Below, piece after piece: positions 46,068-58,600 of a stretch of 64,000 nucleotides of DNA; the stretch's first letter is position 1, and each line of letters begins with the position of its first letter. The notes under the pieces were generated by a model, which was not told the origin of the DNA, ran no database searches, and saw nothing but the letters and a program-made list of their open reading frames with translations. Both the position numbers and the translations under genes were made by a program. Location: assembly GCA_038380795.1 (NCBI GenBank), contig CM076269.1:7316001-7380000 (forward strand), in the 5' to 3' direction. This stretch comes from Pyrocephalus nanus (taxonomy: Eukaryota; Chordata; Aves; Passeriformes; Tyrannidae).

Positions 46068-49000
46068 TAGCCCAGGGGATGCTGCGGATACAGTGGTGAA
46101 CTTCTTTAAATGGCAGCCTTTAGTTTTCAGTGCTGTACCCGGGATCCAGAACAGCTGAGAAGCCCCTCATCTTTCACCCTCTGTACAGATCTGAGGGGAA
46201 GTCTGAACATTGCCAGCCTGCACGTGTGTAACACTGTGCAGCTGCTTGCGGGAGAGCTCAGGGGATGGCCTTACTTTCCTGATCATTCTCTTTTTTTATT
46301 TAACATTGACGTGTACTCAGAATGGCTTGAGCCAACTGACCGTTCTAATTCCGACCCTTGTTTGAGCTCCACTTATACCTTCATTAAATTTTGGCCTGTT
46401 TAAGAACACGGTAACCTGAGATTGTTCTGTGTGCCCATCACAGCTCCTTGACCACGGTGTTCTGGAACAGCAGTGAACTGTAGTTGGGACACACTGCTCT
46501 GAATTTCTTTTGGGCATTTGTAGATACTGATTAATGAACTGTTTCCCAAATGCATTTGAATTTGCTGTGATCTTTTTTTGTGTGAAATGACACCCATTGG
46601 TAGGTGATTTCAGAACAAAAGCCTCCCATTAGAGACGCTGTCTCAAGGAGTAGAAATGTCTTCACTGTCACTAGGGGAGGTATGGATGGGTGCAGATGCA
46701 CCTTGCCTGCTCCGTATCCTTGCTCCTGCAGCCGGGAATTCAGTGGTGCACAAGATGATGGGATGAACCATCAGCTTTTATAGCTTGCTTTATAGGTTAG
46801 TTTTATAGGTTGTGTGTCTACTCACACCGTAGGTGGGGAACAGCTGAAATTTCACTGCTGCTCAGTGCATCACCAGCACTGTTATGTTTAGCACAGAGCA
46901 GCAGCCTCAGGAATGAAAGGGTTTCAGAAAAGGAGCCAGCTCCTCTCAGGTGCGCTTCTGGAAACTTGGGGGTGTGCTCTGTGGAAAGAGGGGCCACGGA
47001 AAGACGAGGAATTAAAATGCAAATCTTCATACCTACTCGCAAAACATCCTGGCAGCCATTGTACTGGCAGCATTAGGATTATCTGCTCAGTGCTTTTCAA
47101 CATGCAGTGCTTTTTTATTTGTTTCCTGAAATACAGCAATGCTCTGGTTTGAACACGAGGCACATAACAAATGGCAGTAGCTGCAGGGCAGCTCGAGTCC
47201 TCACAAGTGTAGTCCAGCAGAGCTTTCTTTAGCACATTGACCATGATGTATCTATTGCAATTTATCTTGTGATTTGGCCGCAGCTTTGGGCATTTTAAAA
47301 GGAAGAAGATTGAAAAAAAAGAATTTACTTATTTATTCTGTACTCTTTTTCTACATACTATTCTTTTTCTTCTATCTGAGAAAGGTAATTGCAGTTTAGT
47401 TCAGTTGTTTCAGACAGAAGTGAATACCTGACCCTCATCTGCAGGAGTCCTGCGTGCCTAGCTTGGATTTTGATCGTGGCAGGCCTTGTGTTTCATGAGT
47501 ACCATATCCCTCAAATTCATGGTTATTTCCTAGCAATAGAATTTCAAGACTTTAGATATTCACTGTTGTTTTCATAGAGAATTGGCTGTCTTTGGATGGA
47601 GAGCCATTACTTCATCAGCCAGGAACAGTATTCTTTTTGTTTCATTCCATCTCCAGGCTTTTGTCTCTTTTTGTATTTGAAGATGTGAGAAATTTGTTGT
47701 ATGATCACCGACATATTCTTGGGTAGTCTTTTTGCCTGTACTCTCTCTGTGCAAAGTCCATAAATGTTTGATCACTAAAATATTTTAAAGGAACCATTCT
47801 TTAAAAAAGCCTTAAACAGAGACCTTGAGGACATCACCCCTACGTATTGTTTCAGGAAATGATTCAGCTACTAAAGAACTAAATTTGCAAAAAAAGAAGT
47901 CCTCCAAATTATCTGTGCTGTATTGGGAAACAGAATTTCATCTGCCAGGGTTTCAGGTCTGTTATCAAGGCACTGTGCAACATTACTAAATCTGAGAATG
48001 CATGTTCACCCCTCAGATTGAATTCCAGTTAGTAAATCGAATGCATTTCTCTGCCAGAAGCAGTTCATGTTTTTAAAGGTTCTTAGAACATGGGGAGTAA
48101 CAAAATGGAAATGCACTGAGGTCATACCCAGCTCATCTTTCTGGATCATCACTATGGATGTTCTTCATTAGGCTTCTGGTTGGGATTTTTTAGGGACAGG
48201 AAGGGTGGAAGTGTGCCAGTAGGCTGTAACAGGGATGTCTGGCTTTTCAGGGGTTCTTTGCTTTTTCCTTATTAAAAATCAATGTGGTTTTGTGGTTTTT
48301 TTTTTTTTTAAGTGAAAACTGTATTGCAAAAAAACCCAGTAAATTCTTAAGCTATTGCTTAAACAGTGAAGATTTGAAGCAGTATATGTTATATCTGGTT
48401 TTGGATTTTTTATAGTTTCTGTTGAAAATTTGGCCTCTTTCTTTAATAAATCTCATCTGAGCAAGTTCTGTTCTATTATGCCTCTAAACAAGTGGTGTTA
48501 TGTTAAATCTGATTTGTTTTCACATATATATGAAGTTTGTCTCCTTGCTGAGCTAAAATATCAGATAAATAAACAAAAGAAGAATAAAAAGTTAGCTGTA
48601 GAGAGAGATTGCTTCAAGAAAAATAGAAAAGGTCATAAAACAAATCATGATTAAATAGTTATTCTGGCAAAACCATGGTTGAAAATCTCAAATGTATTTC
48701 TGAGGCTAGGTAGGATTGAATTAGTTCATATAAAAGATTCCATTTCCTCTGTCAAGGAACTGCACATATTTTTGTGGAATAATGTTGAGTCTCCCAGAAT
48801 GTTTTTGGGTTTTTTTTTCCAAGGAGTTCAAAGATAAAGCAAGTCTGTTAAACTCACAGGATCTCTGATAGCATTCATGACCTGAACTCTTATTAAAAAT
48901 GAGTTAAACAATATATGTCAGGAATAGTCATCTGCTCAGTCTCTTTGCCAGTCTTAGAACAGTAGTAGGAGTTTTTAATAAAATTGGTTTGTGATGTTAC

Positions 49001-52000
49001 CCCCTCGCTTTGGAAAGACACATGTTTAAACAAGCATATTCCTTTACTCAAAAACTATGCTAATTTGGTAGTACACCGTACTGAGTTGAATAGGAATGAC
49101 AGCTTCGAAGACAGTCTTTAATTTGGTATTCAAAACCAAAATCGTAAACTTCGGTTTTGTTTGGTAGCTTCTCAGAACAGGCAGGATATACAGAAGCATT
49201 TTTTAAGGATGCTAATGACTTGAGAGAGGAGATGGAAGTCAGGCATACATTTTAATTATGGGGGAGGGGTTGCAATAGCAAAAATGTTGTGGTGGGTTTT
49301 TTTTTCACTGCAGAGATTTTAAGGGAGTGAGACAAGGAAAAACAGACTGAAGATAGTTGCCTTCATTTGGCAGGGGTGTTTAATAAAAGCAGAACTTGTG
49401 GTTGTAAAGTGTGCTTATTAAATTCTTCATTTACACTACCTAATTAATTCTAGCATTTTAAATTAACAGTGAAACTGGTCCCTGCTGTACCATTTCATAG
49501 CTACAGCATATTTCGTCCAACAACCCAGTTGTTCAGGTTTAATCAGCTGCGCTCAAAAAAATGAGAAGGAACCTGAGTTCAAAAAAAACCCCAAACAACT
49601 AAGTGGCATAAAATTTTAGAGCAGTGCTAGATTAAGGGAGGCGACTTTGTGTAGGAAGACCACGGCTTCAGATGGGTGTGAGGCTCAGCACTAACCAATG
49701 ATGCTAAGATAGACGGTGTTGCAGATGCTCTTTATTTTTTATTTTGTATTAAGAAAACCAGTGACAAATATCTTCATGACTTGAAGGAGAGGGCTTGAAT
49801 TCATGAGAATATTCAGAGAAGAAATGCTGAACTTGTTTTGTCCTGTGTCTGAAAACAAAAGATCCAGTCAGCGTAGTGTCCGTCAGACACTGTAATTGCT
49901 GCTGGCCAAGTGAGTTGTCCTTGTTGACACAGTTTGTGTGTGGGAGAAGGGGGTATTTGTTATTAATTTTTTTAATTGATTTGGTAGCCTTAGCTGAGCT
50001 TTCAAGACTTATGTTTTTATTCCTCTGTAATTTACCCAGGAATTTACATCTCTGAATCTTCAGATGATCGGTATCTAAAAATCTTCGGTCTTTAAATGAT
50101 CCAGGAACACTCTAAAGCAGAGTATTTATCGATACAGGAGTTCTGTTCATCCCTTAAATTATGATAGAGTTTGCATAACTCCGCTGTGTGGTACAATTTG
50201 ATATTCTTTGCATGTATAATCAGGAACTTCATTGCTCCGCTGCCCAAAATGCAACTCTAGACTTTTTTGTTTTTTTAAATCGTACGTTTTCAATTTGAAA
50301 TTCCTTTAAGACTGTGCACAAAGACTGAAGGTATTTATAATAGGACTGATGCATTAAAACTGTGTTCAGAAATAATTATGGCATTGTATCTTTAATACAG
50401 ATACTAGAGGAAATCCAGGACAGATAAGCTGTTGACTCAAAATGTGGCATCTTTGTGTTGCTGCATGTTAGGAGAGAAAGAAATATTGACTCATTTACCT
50501 ACAGCCTTCTCTAGAAGTTACGGATTGTCCACTCCTCACTCTTTGGATGTTCAAACATACGATCCAAGGACCGAAAGCCAATAAAATGGCAGAGTCAGAA
50601 ATAATGCCGCATTGAGAGTGTAGGGAAGTAATTTCCCTGTGAGCAGTGTTCAGTGCTCAGTCCTCCATACAAACCAGTAAATTCCTGACCTGGCAAGGGT
50701 ATTCCACTTGTGCTCTGAGCAAGCCACCATGAACCTGATTCAGAAGTATGTCCACAGTGTGTTAAGTTGGTATCATGTGCCCTCTATAATATCTTTCTCC
50801 TACTTCCCTGTAAGACAAGCAGCTCCCCAGCACATACTGAAAAGGTGCTGCTGTAAAAAAGCCAAGACCCAGATTTTATTTCACCAAGTGTGTTTCTATC
50901 TAGAACATGCTGTTCAGAGCTGCATGTTTGGAGTTTCCTGAAATTCGGGGCTTAATTAAGGAGCCTGAATTTCAGCAGCATCTGGAAAGTGGTAACTGCT
51001 TTGAAAGCAGTGGATGGAGAAGGTCTGTATTGTCAGGAGCAGAAGCATTAATTGCACACTGTGGGGATGTCCCTGGGAGGCAGGAGGGAAGGCAGGCAGG
51101 GGTGACCACGTTCCCCAGCAGTACTGCTCTCCAGGAGGGAAGCTTTTGGATCTGATGGCAAGTGTACAGTAGCAGGAAAACACTCCTTAAGCTTTCCTTG
51201 GTAAGCAGACATTTTCTAGGATTGGCCCGGTGTTTGCAGCAGGCAGCAGCTACGTTTTATGTATTTAATGGGGGGCTTTGATGCCTTATAGAGTAGATGA
51301 CCGAGAGGTCACAGTGACTATCTTGGGATTGAAGGAGGACTCTGAAAGCCTGTCATAATGTGAAGGCACAAAGCAAAAATGGGATTAATGGCTAAATTTA
51401 ATTATAGAGAAGAGGCCTTTTGCTAATAGAGTTCATGAGAGAAGGTAACCATTGCATGGTTAAGTCTGCATTTGAAACACTTAGGCTGGAAACTGCAGAG
51501 ATATTAGTAAAATTGTCCTGCTTTGTCAAGGAGAGAAAATATTTATTTTTATTCAAGGGAAAGAATTCACAGCTATTTATGTTTAGAACCTGCAGATAGA
51601 ACACGTATCCACTGAAAAATTCAAGTACAAAGGCTACCAGTGCTTTTTGTATATTCTCTCTAAGAATTTTGCAGAAGGGCATGCCAAAAGTATGTCCTAT
51701 GGGAAGAAAAAATGACCCATATGCAGACAAACATATAGCTTACAGTGAAACCCAGCAATGTTACCTGATCTTAAACGACTGAAAGTCTAATCTGAGCATA
51801 AACTACTTCTGTGTTTTATGTCCAGTTCACTGATTGTGCTTTGAAAGTGCCTTCCATTTTGAGATATTTACTGGTTCCAGCGGTTTCCCCCACTTAAAAT
51901 ACATTAAACAGATAGGATTATAGAATGTGAGGATTATGCTAGATAAGACTTATAAACTCTTTAGAAAGTATGTAAACACTCATGCCTCATGGCATAAGCC

Positions 52001-55000
52001 CACCTAATAACAGGGTTTAATAGAAAAATACCTTGTAGAGGTAGTTTATTCCCTTGTTGACTTGGAAGGGTTTTTTAGTAATTCTCTGTAAAGCAGTAGT
52101 AACTAGTCACTGATCTCTGATCATTTATTTGGCACAGATCTTGCTGCCCTGGACTGAGTGGTAGCAGCAGTTTCTTTGCTCTAGTAAAAGAGGAAAACTA
52201 ATACAATCCTTCAGAACAGGAAAAAAAAGCTAATACTGTGGTGTTCACCATATACAGAGGAATATATAATTCTGGTATTTGGCTTGATTGCATTTAAAGG
52301 CTGTATTTAGTAGTGCCCCTCAAATTGGCTGTATAGGGAATCTCTGTAACAAGCTGTGGAGTTTTTGCATTTGACTTCCTTGAAAGCAAAAGACTTGGTA
52401 TTTGCTGAAATAGGAAAAATATTTATGCAGTGGAGTACTCTGCTAGAGTTCTTTTGTCTGAAAAATAATACCAAATTAAGTGAATTGCCTTAGGTTTTTC
52501 AGGAAGTGACTGTAGATTGGCCTCACTGTATTTTAGTAGGTACAGGAGATTGGTATGGGAGTTATTTCTTTGTGTTGAGTGCATAGTCAAAATGCAGTGA
52601 GGAAAGAGTGGTTAGACAAGAGTAGCATAACTGCAGCTGAAAGTGAAGTGCCCAGAGAAGCAGAAATCTAAAATAATGTGGTTTAGAGATGAAAAGAAAA
52701 TTCTTTCTCTGAAACAGCTGGAATACAGAGTATGCTTTAAATTTTGGTTATAGTCTTTGTCTGGTACTTCTAATTGGAAGTGGAGAATAAAATATTAGAA
52801 GATATGGAAAAACAGACGTGTTCCAGGATCTTTTAAACCTAAAATCTAAAACTATTTTTAAAGGACTGAATGTTATTAAAGACCTTTGATAAATTGGTCT
52901 TAATTTCATAGCCTAGTTATTTTTACAGCTTATTTCCTGATGTATATTCTGCTCTTGAGCAGAGATTAAACTGAATATCCATGTTGTATATCCTATTTTA
53001 AGGGATGCAGATTTGAGACAATCCCCAAATATTGATTATTTAAATGAACATTTGCATTAAGTATCTGAACTTAGCACTGTGGGGGAGGGAACACAGAAAT
53101 GGTAGCGAGTGTCTTAGTGCTGGATTTCTGAAGTGGTTTCTGTGTTGTTTGATGTCTGTGCTAAACGCTGAGGAAAATGGTCAAATTAGCATCCATCATT
53201 TTTGTTATCGCTTCTCTGCAGTCGCCTGGTGCCTGCTCTGTGCTGGTGAACAAAAGAATTTTGATTTCTTGATTATTGGGGAAAAAAAGCAATTGAAATG
53301 AGCGTTGGGGCAAATAGGCAGAAAGCAAGTAGGCATGACCCTTGTGCTGTGAAAGAGCTTGCTAATTAACTTCACCAGTTTCAATCCTGAGCTGCTTCTG
53401 AAATGTATTAAATGCTTTTAATACATATTTAGTGTGTTCTTCAGTTTTTACTGCTTGGTTTGAGTAAATAACATCACCTTCCCATCAAGAATAGTGCAGA
53501 AAGATAAGCATGGTTTTCCTCAACAGCACAAGCACACCTACCACTCTGAAATCATGACTTCCACATACAGGGTTATTTATGAGTCTTTTCAGTGTGTCTG
53601 CTCACTTTCTGCTCTGAGACCTTTCTTTCTGTCCTTCATATCACCTGCATTGAATATAACTGTGTGCCAGGGAACAGCCAGGTGAAATGGCTCTGGTGGA
53701 ACCCTCTTTTGATGGCAGACCACCCTTAACTTCCAGTGTTGCCTGTCCTTTTTCATAATGTCCTCATTCTGCCCTCTGCTCTAGAAGCCCAGACCCTCTG
53801 CTTCAGCACTTGGGCACAGCTCTTTGTAACCCTTTTTCTTTTCTTTCCTTTTAGCCCAAGGAGAAAGGGGAGGAACAGCATGAGAGAGTGCGAGGAAGGT
53901 TCTGGGAGACTAGCAGTGTCCACTAGCAGTGCACTATCTTCCAGCTGAGGCAGGGTCTTTGGGGCACCGTTAGACAGCCCACCCAGGTACTTTTCAGGGC
54001 TCTGACTTTTCCAGCGTTCATCCATTTCTTGCTGCTTAAGAAGTTCTGCCCTTCAGCCACACCAGTGAGCAGCATGTGCTGTGGCTGTCACCTCTGCTGG
54101 CCTCCCCAGTGCTCTTACTAGACAACTTGTCCAAGAACAGAAGTGACCTGTGTGGAACCTGTTTAAATGGTTTTGAAATGATCCATTCTTGCTCTGCCTT
54201 CTCGAAAGGCTGCTTTGCACCAGAACTGCGTTGGGAGTTTCTTCTTGACTTTTAGATTATGTTTAGTAAACCTGTGATGAGGATTACCTGACCTGCCTGC
54301 AGTAGCTGATTCTCAGAATCAGTGAGTCAGGAAGTCCTTGCCTCTTGGCTGAATTTGATCCATCATCACTTGACTTCCTGGCAAGTTTGTTTTCTCTATA
54401 GCCAGAGGAGTTCTGCCAAGATCTTCACCTTGACTTCTGAGAGTGGTCAGCCTGAGACCTTCAGACCAGTATTGGGATCTGCTGCCCATGGGAGCAGTGT
54501 TCCAGTACATCCTCAGCACTCCTGCATTTCCTCTCTTTTCTGCTACCTCAGTTCAAGTGAAGTCCCTAAATTGATCCACATAGTTCTTCAGCTTCCATCC
54601 ATTCAGACCCCATCCTTCAGATCTTCTTTGCTTTCGGAGTTAATCTGTCACTTGAGCAAGGACCCACTTTACATGATCAAGCCAACCTTCTTCTGTCTGT
54701 TTGTCAAGTGAGATGCCATCTACAGAGGGCTAAGTTCCTTTTGGGATATCTGCTGCATGGAAGTCTTGCCTGGCCTTAAATCCTTTCCTTCTTCTTTGCC
54801 TCCAGACAACTTCAAAGGCTCAATGCCTGTGCTTGGAAACTGAGATATGGTCTTAAATTGGCTTATGGTTAAGAGGCGTTAGTTTCTAAATTATGTTGTT
54901 ATGCACATGGATATTTGTGAGGTTTTTCTGCACCTGCACACCCTTAACACTGCTCACCACTTACTCTTTTCTCCCACTTAAAGTGTAGCTTCTCTGGCTT

Positions 55001-55564
55001 GCCTGGATTGGGAATCCAACAGCCTTTGTATGCAGCTCACTGGCAATGGTGAGCTTGTAGTCAGCACAGATAACCATCTCGGGAATCTGGGCTGTTGGAA
55101 GTTGCTCTCATGCACAGCCTTTGCCAACAAATCTCTGGATTTCAGCAGTATTCTCTTCATGTCCTATGCTTCATTCCTGGAAGGGTCATCGATACAGTAC
55201 TGCAGCCTCTGACTTTTTAAACCATTTGTGGTACAGCCTGAATTTTGTTTGTGCCCTTCCTCATCTCTGCATGTCTGTTAAGGTGAGTTTTGCATAGATT
55301 CCCTGTTTCCCATTTCTGTGATGCCACAGTTTTGTGGTTCCTCTCATGTGTGTGAGATTTTTTTATTTTAAGAAGAGGAAGAGGAGGCAAAAGCATCATG
55401 GCCCTGGAGTCCATTTCTTTGTATTTGCTCACTGGCTGGGCTTTGGCTGACTCAGGACTGGGGGTTGTTGGATGTAGGTGCTTTTCCCCATTCTTCTTGA
55501 GCAGTGACTGACCCTGTAAATAATCCTGCTTGTCCCTGCTAAGAATTTCAGTGCACATTACTGA

Positions 55565-55645
55565 CTTGCAGGTGCTGCGGGAGACAGGATATTGGACCAG
55601 GCAGACCTCTGCTCTGACCCAGTACTGCTGTTCTTATGACTCTCA
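55565..55645 (+). mobile_element. Ancient CR1 3' tail
   Basis: The stretch GGATATTGGACCAGGCAGAC, then TCTGACCCAGTACTGCTGTT and CTTATGACT, matches the 3' end of old amniote CR1 subfamilies. Their consensus runs roughly 'ggatactgggctagatgg...ggtctgacccagtatggc.gttcttatg'. Only about 80 bp of the tail is recognisable. It differs from the CR1 at the left edge, which has the bird-type CCTTCCAAC...ATGATTC tail, so the two belong to different lineages. Confidence 0.72.
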
Positions 55646-58600
55646 GCATCTGTTTAATCAGTGGAATATATCAGCTTCAGGGAAAAAAACCCTGAACACT
55701 ATTATTTTTATTCACAAGAGTCCAGACTGCCTTTTTTTTTTTTTTTTTTTTGTTCGGTTAGATGGTTTTTAAGGGGTGTTGCAAAAGCAGATGGACAAAA
55801 AGCTGCGTCATACTCACCTGCAAGCAAGCAAATGGCAGCATTGCCAGTGTGATTAATTGTTGCTGTACTAGAGGGGCTGCTGTTCCTGCAGCACAAGGTC
55901 TAATCTCCCTGCTGCCCTGTTCAGATAATGATGCTCACACACATTTTAAAGCACCTTAAATTAGCTATCAACAGGCTTCCTTGCTCTTGCTGCAGCATTC
56001 TAGGACCCACAAAATGAGGCTGCCTTCTTCTTCCCAAGGATTCTGTTAGCTGGATGGAGGGGGTGTTTTGACTTTCCCTGCTGTGAGGATGGTAGGTAGG
56101 GCATGAGAAGATAGGACATGTAACAAGGAAGAAGTATTCTCCAGCAGTTCCTTTTTTAGACTCCTCTGTTCTCCTACTTGCTGTATCTGTGTCATTTCTA
56201 TTTACCAGTGCATCTCTCTTCCCAATTCTTTTTCTTTAAATATTTTCCTGCTCTGGAAGCCACTTTGTCTTAAACCAAAAAAAAAAAAAAAGCCAACAAC
56301 AACCACCATCCCCAAACATGAACAGCTTGGGAGCTTGACTGATAACATATTTTTCCCTTATGCTTTCTACTGCATTGGAATAGCTGCTCTGTTACCTTGA
56401 TGTTGTTTGTTGGTAGGATTATGGTACTGATGTGCTCCAGGTTAGGTATGTTAGGTACCACCTGCGTGTTTCATGTTGTGAAAAGCCTTTGACAAGGCTT
56501 CTGTAGAACCTTGTACTGGTTTTGGTGGTGTTCAGCCAACAAGAATGGCTTTTACTCATGACATCAACCTGTGGTACCTCCAGTGCCATACCTGTGGATA
56601 ATGCCATAGCAGAAGGTGTTAGCAGATGAAATCTGCCACCTTTGAAAGGAAAAGATTTTCAGTCTGGAGAAAATTCATCAAGGAGCATATTCATGTTAAT
56701 GTTCCTCTCAACAAAATTATCAAGAATTTGAAGTGATAGAACTATCCATGTGCACACAACAAAGTCGTAATATTTTCTCCTTAAAGCAGTTTTCCTTTTT
56801 ATTACTGTTATCTGCAAGTACCTAAAAGGAATTTTGTAAACATTTGAAATATACCTAAATTCCTACATTTGTTTTAAAGTTTTTGAAAGTTCTGTCTTAA
56901 AGGTGAAACAAATTTGTGAAGAAGGCTCCCTGCAGTTTATGTACCAGTGGTGGATAGCAAAATTTTTATAGGCAACGCATCTTGCAATACAATAAAGTGG
57001 CTTTACCTTTCTCAGCATCTTTTCCAGATGCTGTGTAAAGTAATCTACGTAAATCTAACTACTACAGATTAACCTTCTTAGCTGTCAGGTTGCAGCTTTT
57101 ATTTATGTTTCTGCTGATCAGATTAAAAATGCTGCAGTCACGGGTTGTGTAGTTAATATTGAATTTTGTATTCCGGTCTGTAACAAATTACTTTCCTCTG
57201 TGCATTGGCAAAACTGGTTAGTAGAGCTCAGAGTTTAATTAGTGGGCTGTTGATGAGACAGAACAGGTATTCCAAGTCATTGTTCCAAATTACTGTGAAA
57301 TTTGTTGGTATTGTGATGGCTTTTGGTTTTTGTTGTTTGACAGAGGCTGAGGTACAAAACCTTAACTGTTGCTGAATTAAGTAATTTAATGACAAAATTA
57401 CCAGGGCTTTTTTAATTTGCAGTCAGCCAGGTTTTAGGTATTGTTACTGCAGGATATTGTCATGTCCTACTTAATATTCTTGTTTTGCAAAACAAACTCT
57501 TGTTTTTCTTCATTTTTCTGTTCCTCTGCCATTTCCTTTAGACTTGAAGCATTACTGCCACTCTTTCCACACAAAATTATTCCAGGTTTGGGATGCACTG
57601 GCTTGTCATATCTTGGCTATGTCTTTCCTTTCCCAGTTCCTTTGCTTGCATAGTTCTTCTCATTGAGAGCATCTTCTTGGCCTTTTAATAAACATCTCTC
57701 ACAGACCAAGTTGTGGGTTGCTTTTTTGAGCTACAATTGACTTTTCACTGTGCTCACATAGTTCTCTGACCCTTCGTAAAGTGGGGACCTTGGTCCATGC
57801 ACAGGCTCTGTCCTGGTTCTGCCCTTCTCCCATTTCTCCACCACTCACCACTATCATCTTCTAGAATAGTGGGATTTCTCATAAACTTTGGCTCTGGGTG
57901 CCTAGTATTGCCCTTTTTTTTATAGAAGTTTGGTACATTTGCACTGAAACTGCATCTGTGGTACAGTATGGGCTCACTTTGATCCGAACTTACTGTCCTT
58001 TCGATTGAAGCCTGACCAGTGGAAAAACCACTCTTGGTTTGCCTTCAGTTTCTGCTCCATTGTTCAGTGTTAAATTTTAGTTGCCTTCCCCTTTGATCTA
58101 AATTTCAGAAGTGGCAGCATTTGGGATGGTATGCAGGAGGGAAGATACATCTGCTGTAATGAAGCATGTACCTCTTCTGTGACCTGCTGGTTCATGCTGT
58201 TAGAGTGCCTTTTCTCTTTGGTTTCAGATCATCTAATTTTTTTTTTACCCTCTTTAAATTTCATCTTATGAGTAACAGTGTTAAGTAGCACACTTTCAAT
58301 ATTTCATTTTCAGTCATAGTCTTTACACATTTGAAGTATCTATATGCTTTTGTATCTCCTTTTAGTCATGTTTTAACCAAAGGATACCATATTTTAGTCT
58401 TTCAACACTAAACACTTTTAAGCTTGCCTCTTAAGTCACTCTCAAGCCTTAGGTCTTGCTTAACTTAACCTGGTGGTTGCCAAAATTTGCCTTCAGCTTG
58501 TTGCCTTCCTTGTCTCCAGTACATACATTTCCTGTTAAAATGGAGTGGGGTCTTTACCATTCTTTATTTGCTGCTGGTCCAGCAATGCTGTATCCTTTCT

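Noticed and set aside
54322..54711. 129-codon + strand open frame in intron 2
   Set aside because: It lies in a pyrimidine-rich asymmetric block where Ser/Leu/Pro-rich frames stay open by composition.
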